From Paenibacillus macerans (GTDB lineage Bacteria; Bacillota; Bacilli; Paenibacillales; Paenibacillaceae), in assembly GCF_023715465.1 (NCBI RefSeq), contig NZ_JAMBOE010000004.1:496001-560000 (forward strand): a DNA stretch of 64,000 bases, given 5' to 3'. The notes under the pieces were generated by a model. That model was not told the DNA's origin. It worked only from the letters and a program-made list of their open reading frames with translations, and did no database searches. Positions 51,801 through 62,000 of the stretch are shown here, in pieces. Every line of letters starts with the position of its first letter. Position 1 is the stretch's first letter. The position numbers and the translations under genes are program-made.

Positions 51801-54800
51801 GAGGGTAATTCCTCATAGCCAGGGTATTGACAAACATACCTATGGTGTCCTGCAAATCTGTATGCGGCCTTCCTGCTATGGGGCTTCCAATTACGACATC
51901 TTCCTGTCCAGTGTATTTGAAAAGAAGCACATTGTATGAAGCCAGAAGCACCATATACAGTGTTGCTCCATGATCCACCGCAAGCTTGTTCAGTTTATGG
52001 GCAAGTTCCCGGCCTGTTTCAAAACTGATCATATCGCCTTCAAAACTCTGTATTGCTGGCCTTGGGTAGTCTACCGGCATATCAAGTACTGGTATTTCTC
52101 CCCTAAATGCCTGAAGCCAGTATTCTTCTTGTTTACTAATTGTGCCATCCGCAAACAATTTATTCTGCCATACGGAATAGTCCTTGTACTGAATCTGAAG
52201 TGCTGGAAGATTCATTCCTTCATACAAGCTTATGAATTCTCTTACCAGTATTTCATCCGACACCCCGTCAGATATGATATGGTGTTTATCAAGCATCATG
52301 ACATGCCTGTCTTCTCTAATTTTTACGAGCCCTGCTCTTAGTAAAGGAGCCTTGCCAAGGTCAAATGGCCTGATGAATTCATTTGCTGCTTCCGAGGCTT
52401 TATCTTCGCCGGTTTCCATGTACATGATACTAAATTCCACCTCATCGTGGACCTTCTGCACCGGTTCACCATCTACCATATGGAAGGAGGTCCGGAAAGC
52501 CTCATGCCTTTTTACCAGCTGAGCCAAGGCTTTCTCAAAACGTTCTATATCAATACTGCCTTCTAACAACATAAACTCTGGCATATTGTATGCCACCCTT
52601 GCTCCTTCAAGCTGATTTAATATATACAGCCTTCTTTGGGCAGACGACATAGGATAGTATTCCATTTCTCCAGTGGGCTGGATAGATTGATAAATACTCT
52701 CTTGGGCTTCCTGGATGTACTTGGCAATTTCTGCAATTGTCGGCAGCTTGAATATCTCCTTAAGAGATATATTTACATTGAACTCTTTGTGAATTTTGGC
52801 TGCAAAGTTTATTGCTTTTAATGAGTGCCCCCCAAGCACAAAGAAATTATCATTTCTCCCTATTTTCTCAACCCCCAGGATATCCTGCCACAATTGTACA
52901 AGCTTCTCTTCCACTTCACCTGAAGGTGCTTCATACTCTACTCCAGTATTTAAATGAGCAGCAGGGTGGGGCAAGTTCTTCCGGTCTATCTTACCATTGG
53001 CTGTCAAAGGCATTTCATCCAGCTGCATGAAGTATGTCGGGATCATATACTCGGGCAATTCTTTTGAAAGGCATTCCCTTAGTTCAGTTATAGTCAGTTC
53101 ATTTTCCCCAACGAAATATGCACACAGATCCTTGTTCTTCTGTTGGTCTTCCTTTACAATAACCACAGCTTCTTTTATTGAAGCATGTCTTAATAGCCGA
53201 GCCTCTATTTCTCCAAGTTCTATTCTAAATCCCCTTATCTTTACCTGGTGGTCCATCCTGCCTAAAAATTCTATATTCCCGTCAGGCAGCCATCTTGCCA
53301 AGTCCCCAGTACGATACATTCTTTCTCCCTTTATAAACGGGTTAGATACAAATCTTTCTGCAGTAAGCCCCATCTTGTTTAAATAGCCTTTGGCAAGACC
53401 ATCCCCAGATATATATAATTCCCCAGCGATACCTATAGGATTTACTTCTAATTTCTTACCAAGTATGTATGCTCTGGTGTTTGGCAAAGGACGGCCTATG
53501 GGGATATTATCCAATCTACTAAGCCCCGCCGCAGTAATCAAATATTCCGTAGAATCCACACAGCATTCGGTAGGACCATAAACATTTGTGATGCAAGGTT
53601 TCACATCCTCAAATCTGCTTAGGAAATCTTTTACTGCATCAAATGGAAGAACATCTCCGCCTATAATAAAATGTCTCACTTTTAGGTTATTATCTATAGG
53701 AGGAGAATTTAACATCATATTTACATGTATGGGCGTTCCATCCGAAATATCAATCCTATTTTCACTATAGAAGTCCAGCAGCTTTTTACCGTCTTTCCTT
53801 GCTTCCTCCGGTACAATGTACAATGCATGCCCCATTAGCAGTGCTGCGAAAATCTGCTGCACCGAAGCATCAAAAACATAAGGGGCAATGAGGCAAACAT
53901 TCAACGGTGATTTATATTTGCTATATATTCTCTGGAACAGGCCCTCTACCAGGTTTAATACACTCTTATTATCAATGCAAACACCTTTAGGGTTTCCCGT
54001 TGAGCCAGAGGTATAGATGATGTACGCTGTATCACCAGGTTTATTTATACCTTCTATATTCACATCGTTTATAAAATGATAATCATAATCAGATAAATCA
54101 ATAATCTCACCATCGAAATCATCACGATCCATAAGATGATTTTGGGTGAGTAAAATTTTGGCCTTGCTGTCCTCCAGCATATACCGTTTTCTTTCCAAAG
54201 GATACTTAGGATCTACAGGAAGGTACGCCCCCCCAGCCTTGATTACTGACATTATGCCTATAACCATTTCAGGCGAGCGGTCCACCATTATGCCTACAAT
54301 ATCATCAGGCTTTACTCCCTTATCTCTTAATACCCTGGCCAATTGGTTTGCCTTTTGATTCAGCTCTCGGTAGGTTAATTGTTTACCTTCAAAAACCACT
54401 GCAATATGATCGGGAGTCTTTTTCACTTGCTCCTCAAACATTTGGTGTATGGTTTTATCCAGGGGATATTCGAGAGCAGTATCGTTAAAGCTATATAATA
54501 CTTGCTGTTTTTCTTCCTGTGATAACATTTCGATTTCATAAAGCCTTTTTTCGGGGGATGCTGCAATTTCTTCCAGCAAATTGATGTAATGAGCCCCAAG
54601 TCTTTCAACTGTTTCTTTCTTAAACAGTCTTGTACAGTATTCGAGTTCAAAGGCTATACCATCCTCAGTCTCAAATGCATTTAAGGTGATGTCAAATTTT
54701 GATATTCTGCCTTCTATCCCTTTGTTGTACGGCTGGAAGCTTAGATCAGACGTTATGAGCTCTGCTTTTCCAACATTGTATATGGCAAACATGGTATCAA

Positions 54801-57800
54801 AAAGGGGATTCCTGCTCATATCCCTCCTTATGTCCAGCTTATCCACTAATTCTTCAAACTGATAGTCCTGATTGTCGTATGCCTTCAAAGCATTTTCTTT
54901 AACTTCTTTCAAGAATTCAATAAAAGTCTTTTCTCCTTGCGGGTGGTTTCTCATGGCCAGAGTGTTTACAAACATACCTATGATGTCTTGAAGGTCAGCA
55001 TGGGGCCTTCCAGCTATAGGACTTCCCACAATAATATCTTCCTGTCCAGTGTATCTGGATAGCAGCACATTGTATGCAGCAAGAAGCGTCATATATAATG
55101 TAGCTCCATGGTCTGCTCCTAGCTTGTTAAGTCTAACCGCAAGCTCGCTATCAACTTCAAAGCTGATGTAGTCTCCTTCAAAGCTTTGTATTGCGGGTCT
55201 TGGGTAATCGGTGGATAAATCCAGCACAGGGATCTCTCCCTGAAAGGTCTGGAGCCAGAATTCCTCCTGCTTACTTATGGCAGCTCCTGCAAACAATTCC
55301 CTCTGCCAAACTGAGTAGTCCTTGTACTGTATACGCAGCGGAGGAAGTATTTTTCCTTCATATAAGCTTATAAACTCTCTTACCAATATGTCGTTGGACA
55401 CCCCATCCGATATGATATGATGCATGTCAAACACCATAATATGTCTGGCTTCTCCAATCTTTACAAGTCCAACTCTTAATAGTGGAGCCTTTTCAAGGTC
55501 AAAGGGCCTTGTGAATTTCTCCACTATTTCGGGAACCTTCTCTTCACTGGTTTCCAGGTACATGATACTTAGGTCCGCCTTGTCATGGACTTTCTGAGAC
55601 AGCTCTTCCTCGATCATATGGAAGGAGGTTCGAAAGCTCTCATGCCTTTCTATCAGACTATGAAAAGCCTGTTCAAAACGTGCTTTATCAACAGTACCTT
55701 CCAGCAATATTATGCCAGGTATATTGTAGGCGATTCCAGCTCCTTCAAGCTGGTTTAATATATATAGTCTTTTCTGGGCAGATGACATGGGATAATATTC
55801 CATATCCCCAGCACGTTGAATGGACTGGTATAGGCTCTCCTTTGAGTCTTCAATGTAGCTGGCAATTTCTAAGATGGTTGGTGTCTTGAATATTTCCTTA
55901 AGAGGTATGTCTACATTGAACTCTTTGTGAATTCTTGCTACAAGGCTTGTTGCCTTTAACGAGTGTCCTCCGAGCATAAAGAAGTTATCATTTCTTCCTA
56001 TCTTCTCTATTCCAAGGATGTCCCGCCACAGCAGCGCAAGTTTCTCCTCTTTTTCTCCCGAAGGTGCTATATACTCTGTACCGGAATTGACATTGCCATC
56101 GTGTTCTGGTAACGCCTTTCTGTCTATCTTGCCGTTAGTTGTCAATGGAAGCCTTTTTATCTGCACGAAGTATGACGGTACCATGTAGTCAGGTAGTTCC
56201 TTGGAAAGGTACTCCCTTAGTTCTGGAATTGTCAGTTCTTTTTCCCCAACTACATACGCACACAGGTACTTGTTCCCCTGCTTGTCTTCCTTTGCAATAA
56301 CTACAGCCTCCCCTATAGAAGCATGCTTTAATAGCTGTGCTTCTATCTCGCCAAGCTCTATCCTAAAACCCCTTATCTTTACCTGATGATCTATTCTGCC
56401 AATAAATTCGACATTTCCGTCAGGCAGCCCCCTTGCAAGATCTCCGGTACGATATATTCGCCTATCGGATATTTGAAGATTCTCAGCTTCCTCTTTAGCT
56501 AAAAAGGGATTGGATACAAATTTCTGTGCTGTCATTTCGGAATTGTTTAAGTAACCCCTTGCAAGTCCTATCCCTGCAACACATAACTCACCTGGAATTC
56601 CTATGGGACACAGACGGTTGTTCTTATCAACGATATATACTTTGGTATTCGCTATAGGCTTTCCAATGGTTATAAGATCGTCTTCTTGAACATTTCTTAA
56701 AATAGTTGTTGCTACACTGTTTTCCGTTGGTCCGTATTCATTTGCAATTTCTATGTTTTTATTTTTCTTTTTACTTAAAGCTACAATACTCTTCGTTACT
56801 TTTTCGCCTGCTAATGTTACTATTCTTAAACTTTGCGTATCTTCTTCTGTCATACACTCCATTAACGCCATGTATAACTGCGGTACGATAATCATGTGAG
56901 TTATGTTGTTTGTTTTTATACAGTTTCTTATAGCGGCAGGATCTTTTGACATATCTTCCTTAATCAGCACGGCCGCTGCACCGGATACCACTGCTGTGAA
57001 AAAGCTTGTCACAAATCCGTCAAAAGAATATGAGAATACCTGCAGCACTTTATCCTTATGGCCCAATGTATATTCTTTTGCCCTCCACTGTATGGTGTTA
57101 GACGCACCCTTGTGTTCTATCATAACCCCCTTTGGTTTACCTGTAGTTCCAGATGTGTAGATAACATATGCAAGATCTGTCGGTTTATTTATTATCTCCA
57201 GGTTAGTCTTAATACCTACGTATATTCCTTCATCTTCAAGGTAAATACACTCTTTTTGAAGTTCAGATACCGGGTTAAGATTTACTTGAGTAAGCAATAT
57301 TTCTGTTTTGCAGTCTTTAAGCATGTATTTGATTCTGTCGTATGGTAAACCAGGATCGATAGGCAGGTAGGCCCCTCCGGCTTTAAGTATGCCAAATATA
57401 CCTATGATCATCTCCAGTGAGCGTTCTACCATAATACCCACTATGCTGTCTGGTTTAACTCCCTTTTCCCTCAACACTCTTGCAAGCTGATTTGACTTCT
57501 CATTGAGTTCCCTATAGGTTAGCTGCTTCCCCTCAAACACCACTGCCGCATTGTCAGGTGTCTTCACCACTTGTTCCTCAAATAGTTGGTGAATGGTCTT
57601 TTCCCTGTGGTATTCCTCCGTTGTATTATTGAAGCAGTGTACTATTTCTTTCTTTTCCACTTCGGTGAGTATATCAATATTCCTAATATGCATATCAGGA
57701 TTATCAGTTACAATTTCTATTACCGACTGGAAATGTCCCTTGATTCTTTCTATAAAATCACCATCATATACCAGTGAGTTGTAACTGAATTTAATAGATA

Positions 57801-58995
57801 ATTCCTTACCGCCATCAACGAGTATCCCAAAATCATAATTCGTCTGCTCGAATATTTCCATTCCAACCACTTTTAAAATGCCATTACTGGATGAAGCATT
57901 AACCGCTTCATCCATAGGGTAATTTTCAAAAGCCATGACATGATGTATCAGGGCATCTTTCAAGCCTGTTTTTGACTGCACATCCGCCAGAGGATAGAAA
58001 CTGTACCGGTCAGATTCAAGCACCGATTGCTGCATCTCTTTGATCAGTTCGGTAAAAGTTTTATCCCCATCACATCTCACCCTTACTGCAACGGTATTTA
58101 TAAATAAACCCACCATGCTCTCAATTCCCTGTATTTCATGAGGCCTTCCCGATACCACCTCACCAAACACTACATCATCGGTATTGTTATACCGCTGTAA
58201 TAATATCCCCCATATGGTCTTTATAATGGTACTCATGGTTGTATTGTTTTTGGCTGCAAACTTCTCAAGATCGCCAGTTATTTGTTCGGATATTTTAAAC
58301 TCCGTTTCTTCAATCCTGAAATCACCACTTGCAGACCTGCCGTTTTGGGGAAGGACTATCTGATGCTCGTAACCTTTAAGATAGGTTTCCCAGTAATCTG
58401 CGGCCTCGTTCTGATTCCTGCCCTCCAACCATTTGATATAGCGGCTGTAAGGATATACCTTTCCTGACTCCGGCTCCCGGCTATTCATCAGGGCTTCATA
58501 GTTTTCCATAAATTCTCTAAATATATTTGCAAGACTCCACCCATCCATAATGATGTGATGAAAGCTCCATATCATGTTATAAGATTGGTGGCCTGTTTTA
58601 ATTACACTTAATCTTGTTAAAATATCCCTTGATAAGTCAAAGCCCTTTTTTCTGTCTTTAACCCTGTATTCTTCTATATACCTATCCCTTAGTTCTTCGG
58701 CGAGGGAGGTAATATCCTCATAGCTGACAGACAGCTTTCTTTCCTTCATGACTACTTGTAAGGGCTTGGCTACATTTTCATACAAAAAAATTGTTCTCAA
58801 AGCGTCATACTTTTCAATAATGATATTAACGCTCTTTTCAACACAATCAATGTCCATGATACCTTTAATAGAAAGTGATATCTGCTCAAAGTAGGCGTCT
58901 GAATTTTTATCCATCATATAGTGGTACAATATCCCTTGCTGCATAGGAGTGAGCCGGTACATATCTTTTATGTTTTGTTTCTTCAAATCACTCAC
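48880..58995 (-). CDS. NRPS, three modules C-A-T x3 with terminal TE (Tyr, Gln, Glu)
   Basis: A 3371-residue synthetase. C1 (HHIIMDGWS near 149) has the DCL-like look expected after an epimerisation domain, and MYRLTPMQQGILYH at the start resembles a COM acceptor. A1 is near 465-960, T1 GGHSLKA near 1008; C2 HHIISDGVS near 1194, A2, T2 near 2053; C3 near 2241, A3, T3 near 3096; TE with FGYSAGG near 3221. Pocket residues read from FDxxxx, ITxxI and YGPTE positions: A1 DGTITAEVAK, the tyrosine code of fengycin synthetase; A2 DAQDIGVVDK, one residue from the glutamine code; A3 DAKDIGVVDK, one residue from the surfactin glutamate code. Starts with GTG behind AAGGAGGAGTACTT. Confidence 0.95.
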   Translation of the reverse strand: MSDLKKQNIKDMYRLTPMQQGILYHYMMDKNSDAYFEQISLSIKGIMDIDCVEKSVNIIIEKYDALRTIFLYENVAKPLQVVMKERKLSVSYEDITSLAEELRDRYIEEYRVKDRKKGFDLSRDILTRLSVIKTGHQSYNMIWSFHHIIMDGWSLANIFREFMENYEALMNSREPESGKVYPYSRYIKWLEGRNQNEAADYWETYLKGYEHQIVLPQNGRSASGDFRIEETEFKISEQITGDLEKFAAKNNTTMSTIIKTIWGILLQRYNNTDDVVFGEVVSGRPHEIQGIESMVGLFINTVAVRVRCDGDKTFTELIKEMQQSVLESDRYSFYPLADVQSKTGLKDALIHHVMAFENYPMDEAVNASSSNGILKVVGMEIFEQTNYDFGILVDGGKELSIKFSYNSLVYDGDFIERIKGHFQSVIEIVTDNPDMHIRNIDILTEVEKKEIVHCFNNTTEEYHREKTIHQLFEEQVVKTPDNAAVVFEGKQLTYRELNEKSNQLARVLREKGVKPDSIVGIMVERSLEMIIGIFGILKAGGAYLPIDPGLPYDRIKYMLKDCKTEILLTQVNLNPVSELQKECIYLEDEGIYVGIKTNLEIINKPTDLAYVIYTSGTTGKPKGVMIEHKGASNTIQWRAKEYTLGHKDKVLQVFSYSFDGFVTSFFTAVVSGAAAVLIKEDMSKDPAAIRNCIKTNNITHMIIVPQLYMALMECMTEEDTQSLRIVTLAGEKVTKSIVALSKKKNKNIEIANEYGPTENSVATTILRNVQEDDLITIGKPIANTKVYIVDKNNRLCPIGIPGELCVAGIGLARGYLNNSEMTAQKFVSNPFLAKEEAENLQISDRRIYRTGDLARGLPDGNVEFIGRIDHQVKIRGFRIELGEIEAQLLKHASIGEAVVIAKEDKQGNKYLCAYVVGEKELTIPELREYLSKELPDYMVPSYFVQIKRLPLTTNGKIDRKALPEHDGNVNSGTEYIAPSGEKEEKLALLWRDILGIEKIGRNDNFFMLGGHSLKATSLVARIHKEFNVDIPLKEIFKTPTILEIASYIEDSKESLYQSIQRAGDMEYYPMSSAQKRLYILNQLEGAGIAYNIPGIILLEGTVDKARFEQAFHSLIERHESFRTSFHMIEEELSQKVHDKADLSIMYLETSEEKVPEIVEKFTRPFDLEKAPLLRVGLVKIGEARHIMVFDMHHIISDGVSNDILVREFISLYEGKILPPLRIQYKDYSVWQRELFAGAAISKQEEFWLQTFQGEIPVLDLSTDYPRPAIQSFEGDYISFEVDSELAVRLNKLGADHGATLYMTLLAAYNVLLSRYTGQEDIIVGSPIAGRPHADLQDIIGMFVNTLAMRNHPQGEKTFIEFLKEVKENALKAYDNQDYQFEELVDKLDIRRDMSRNPLFDTMFAIYNVGKAELITSDLSFQPYNKGIEGRISKFDITLNAFETEDGIAFELEYCTRLFKKETVERLGAHYINLLEEIAASPEKRLYEIEMLSQEEKQQVLYSFNDTALEYPLDKTIHQMFEEQVKKTPDHIAVVFEGKQLTYRELNQKANQLARVLRDKGVKPDDIVGIMVDRSPEMVIGIMSVIKAGGAYLPVDPKYPLERKRYMLEDSKAKILLTQNHLMDRDDFDGEIIDLSDYDYHFINDVNIEGINKPGDTAYIIYTSGSTGNPKGVCIDNKSVLNLVEGLFQRIYSKYKSPLNVCLIAPYVFDASVQQIFAALLMGHALYIVPEEARKDGKKLLDFYSENRIDISDGTPIHVNMMLNSPPIDNNLKVRHFIIGGDVLPFDAVKDFLSRFEDVKPCITNVYGPTECCVDSTEYLITAAGLSRLDNIPIGRPLPNTRAYILGKKLEVNPIGIAGELYISGDGLAKGYLNKMGLTAERFVSNPFIKGERMYRTGDLARWLPDGNIEFLGRMDHQVKIRGFRIELGEIEARLLRHASIKEAVVIVKEDQQKNKDLCAYFVGENELTITELRECLSKELPEYMIPTYFMQLDEMPLTANGKIDRKNLPHPAAHLNTGVEYEAPSGEVEEKLVQLWQDILGVEKIGRNDNFFVLGGHSLKAINFAAKIHKEFNVNISLKEIFKLPTIAEIAKYIQEAQESIYQSIQPTGEMEYYPMSSAQRRLYILNQLEGARVAYNMPEFMLLEGSIDIERFEKALAQLVKRHEAFRTSFHMVDGEPVQKVHDEVEFSIMYMETGEDKASEAANEFIRPFDLGKAPLLRAGLVKIREDRHVMMLDKHHIISDGVSDEILVREFISLYEGMNLPALQIQYKDYSVWQNKLFADGTISKQEEYWLQAFRGEIPVLDMPVDYPRPAIQSFEGDMISFETGRELAHKLNKLAVDHGATLYMVLLASYNVLLFKYTGQEDVVIGSPIAGRPHTDLQDTIGMFVNTLAMRNYPQGKQNFIEFLLAVKENALRAYENQDYPFEELVEKLGIKRDLSRNPLFDTMFVLQNKEASELKMNGLRFMPYGNEFGAAKFDLTLNAQETENNIVFGLKYAARLFKKETIEKLGVHFINVLEEITAYPEKLLSEINILSQDEKQQILNSFNDTKAEYPRDKTIHELFQDQAERTPDNVAVVFEDKQLTYRQLNEKANQLARALRSNGVKQNSIVGIMVERSVDMQVGILGILKAGGAYLPISTKLPELRIKKLLEDSKATMLLTQSHLADKAEFYGNMLLLDSPEIYMGSAENLDKINKPEDLAYIIYTSGSTGVPKGSMIEHRSVVNLVYGLRKLVYENYDNYLNVALVSPYFFDASVKQIFAASLLGHTLFIVPEDTRLDGEGLLKYYNRNSIAVSDGTPAHIKLLTDTSRSGDSISVMQFIIGGEELSCRGIQGFYDRFKDNNPTITNVYGPTECCVDSTYYHLSREKVRNLTSIPIGRPLQNYKIYILDKDMSILPVNTTGEIYISGDGLAKGYLNKLELTTEKFVANPFSSGERMYRTGDLGRWLPDGNIEFIGRVDHQVKIRGFRIELGEIEVQLLKHPSIKEAAVIAKTDQEGNKYLCAYIAGESEFTISDLRELLLKELPDYMIPQYFVQLEKLPLTANGKIDRNNLPQNDGTLATSVEYVEPCGEVEEKLALLWHDTLGVQKIGVNDNFFELGGYSLKAISLISRIYEQLNVEVPLKDFYMAPTIKGIARFIQNTYANDYITPSPAIHFNSAMERLMFAFPPGGGNGIAYGSLSKQLNAYSIYSFDFIENESRMEEYVQAITSVKPEGPYILFGYSAGGNLAFEVAKVLIETGHHVSDLIFLDSAKSFVLEQQDTEFIEENEKLIKGMFGDNQAVIEKAIERMRNYHKYTRSVINSGQINSNIHLIISQQQDNEGEADLCEGWREATTGEFKVYNGFGSHFDLLSTGYIDKNAAIIKEILEEINQ

Positions 58996-59024
58996 AAGTA
59001 CTCCTCCTTAAATACAAACTCTTT

Positions 59025-62000
59025 TTATTCGAAGTTATTCAATACGTCTTCAAACTCATCCATATTCAGGTCGTCTACTGTAAAATCACTGAGTGTAGCT
59101 TCTGAATAGTCCATTTCTGCACAATGGGTTATTATGTTTACTAAATGCTTTTTAAAACTCATCGCTACTCCTTCAATAGTACGCTTCTCATACTCGCCCT
59201 GGTTGTAGCTAAAGTTTAATTCCAGCTTCCCGCCTTCTACAGTTCCGCCGTTAATATCAATACAATACTCACTTATATAGTTTGGTCCTGTAGACGCTCC
59301 GGCAGGAATATCAGACACTCCAAATAAATTGTCTGCATTATTCTGGTCGAATTGCCCAAGGTAATTGAAGCTTATTTCAGGGTTTAGATTAAAGTTTAAA
59401 TCGGCTTTGTTTTCCGGCAAGGTAAGATATTTTAATATGCCGTAACCTATCCCTTTGTTAGGTATCTGCCTGATGCTTTCTTTGACCGATTTGATCATGC
59501 GGGAAATATCGAGTTGTCCGCTGACATCTAACACCACAGGATACTGGGTGGTGAACCATCCCACGGTCCTGCTTATGTCAATGTCTTTAATGATTTCCTC
59601 CCTGCCGTGCCCCTCCAGACTGATCAGAACCTGATCATTTCCGGTCCATTCCCTCACCGCTAATCCCAAGGCGGTAAGCAATATGTCGTTTACTTCTGTG
59701 TTATAGGCATGGTTTACCCGCTTTAGCATCTTCTCAGTCTCTTCAATACTCAGCTCGATCTTGACGCTATTGTTATTCATATACCTTCTTTCTTCAATCT
59801 CTCGGTCTTTTGGAAGCGGTATTGCTTCAGTTTTTTCCAAATTGGTCCAGTAATTTATTTCTTCTAATAGTTCAGGGTTATTGGCATACTCATGAAGCCT
59901 TTGTGCCCAATCTTTGAAAGAGTCGGTCTTGTTGCTGAATTTTATTTCATCATTGTTTAGCGCCTGCCTGTATCCTATATCTAAATCTTCCAGTATGATT
60001 CTCCACGATACCCCATCAACTACAAGGTGGTGAATAGCTATTAGCAGGTGGTCCCCTTCTTTAGTCTTAAACAGACCAACCTTAACTAAAGGACCGTTAT
60101 ACAAGTCCATGCTCCTCTGAATCCTCGACGCTTCCAGCTCGATTTTTTCCCGGTAATTATCGCTGTCCCTAAGGTCTACCATTTCCAATGAAAAATGTTC
60201 ACCTTCAAGGCCTTTGTTGTATTGGAGTATATTTTGATCCTCTATTTTTACCACCGTTCTAAAAATATCGTGGTGCTCTACAAGCTTTGACATTACTTTT
60301 CGAATAATAGCTTCTTCAAATCCGTTACGCCCATATATCATTATTTCCTGATTATAATGATGGATATCTTTGCTGTCCTGTTTATACAACCATCTTTGTA
60401 TAGGCGTTATCGGCACTATGCCTTCTACCGGGCCTTGATGAATTCTGCGGCTTGTAGATTGTATATATTCGACGAGTTCCTCAATTACAGGATGTTTGAA
60501 TAAGTCTCGCATTTCTAGCTTTAGCCCATGGACGTTAAGACGTGACATGACCTGTATGGCTTTTATTGAGTCTCCTCCAAGGCTGAAGAAATTATCTTTT
60601 ACCCCGATGTTTTCAGTTTTTAGTACGTCTTCCCATACTTTGGCCAGTATTTCTTCCCTTTCGTTTCTAGGAACTACATGCTCTACTCCGGTATTAATAT
60701 TCCCCTGTAGTTCAGGTAATGCTTTCCGGTCAATTTTACCATTGGCATTCAATGGCAGCTGTTCCAGCTGCATGAAATATGCTGGTACCATGTAGTCAGG
60801 CAGTTCGTTTAAGAGATGCTCCCTTAGCTCGGAAATGGTCAATTCATTTTCCCCTACTATATATGCACACAGGTACTTATTCCCCTGCTGCTCTTCCTTG
60901 GCAATAACCACGGCTTCCTTTATAGCAGTGTGCTTTACCAGACGTGCTTCTATTTCTCCAAGCTCTATTCTAAAGCCTCTGATCTTTACCTGGTGGTCAA
61001 TCCTGCCCAGGAATTCGATGTTCCCGTCAGGAAGCCGCCTTACCAAGTCCCCTGTGCGGTACACTTTTTCGCCTGGAATAAACGGGTTAGGTACAAATTT
61101 TTCTGCTGTCAGTTCAGGTCTATTCAAATAGCCCCTTGCAAGACCGCTTCCACCTATCACAAGCTCACCGGCCACTCCTACAGGAGTTAATTGGTTGTGC
61201 TTGTCCAGGATATAAAGGTATACATTCTGTAAAGCTTTCCCTATAGGTACTGTTATAAGTTCTTCTGCTATTTCCTTTGTTATACTGTAACCGGCTGCAT
61301 ATATCGTGGACTCTGTAGGCCCATAGATATTTTCCAGAGATGTGTTCTCCGAGACATCGAAAAGCTCATGGACAAGCTTTTTGGGCAGCGCTTCTCCAGC
61401 AGCAAAAATATACTTGAGCGTTGATGGCAGTTTTATCCCCTTATCCTTTAAAGTATGTACCATTATATTCAGCATGGATGGTACAAAGTTTACATGGGTT
61501 ATCTTATGCTTGTTTATTACCTCCACTAACTCCATAGCTTCCTTTTCCACACCCTGGCTTGCTATTACAAGCTTTCCTCCGTTAAGGAACCAGCCAAAGA
61601 TCTCAGTTGCAGATACGTCAAAGGTATAAGTTGTTTTAAATAGATAAGCGTCCTCCGCCTTAAGCGGATACATTGTCTGTAGGGCTGTAATGATGTTTAC
61701 AACGCTAGTATGCTCAATCATTGCCCCTTTGGGCTTTCCTGTCGAACCTGATGTATAAATGGCGTATGCAAGGTCCGAGGGTTTGTTTACATTTTCAAGG
61801 TTTGAGTTCTCTTCATTTAAATATTCTTCCTCCAGATATATAAGATCCGCATCAATCTGCTTATTTTCCATAAAGGTCCTGGAGGTCAACAGTATCCGGG
61901 AACCACTGTCGTCCAGCAAATACTGTATCCTTGTCTCAGGATAATTAGGATCTATAGGGAGATATGCCCCTCCTGCTTTCAATATGGCAAATATTCCTAC

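Noticed and set aside
51970-57784. Many plus-strand frames of 60-130 codons across the NRPS genes
   Set aside because: All lie antisense to intact C-A-T domains and repeat with the module period, so they are shadows.
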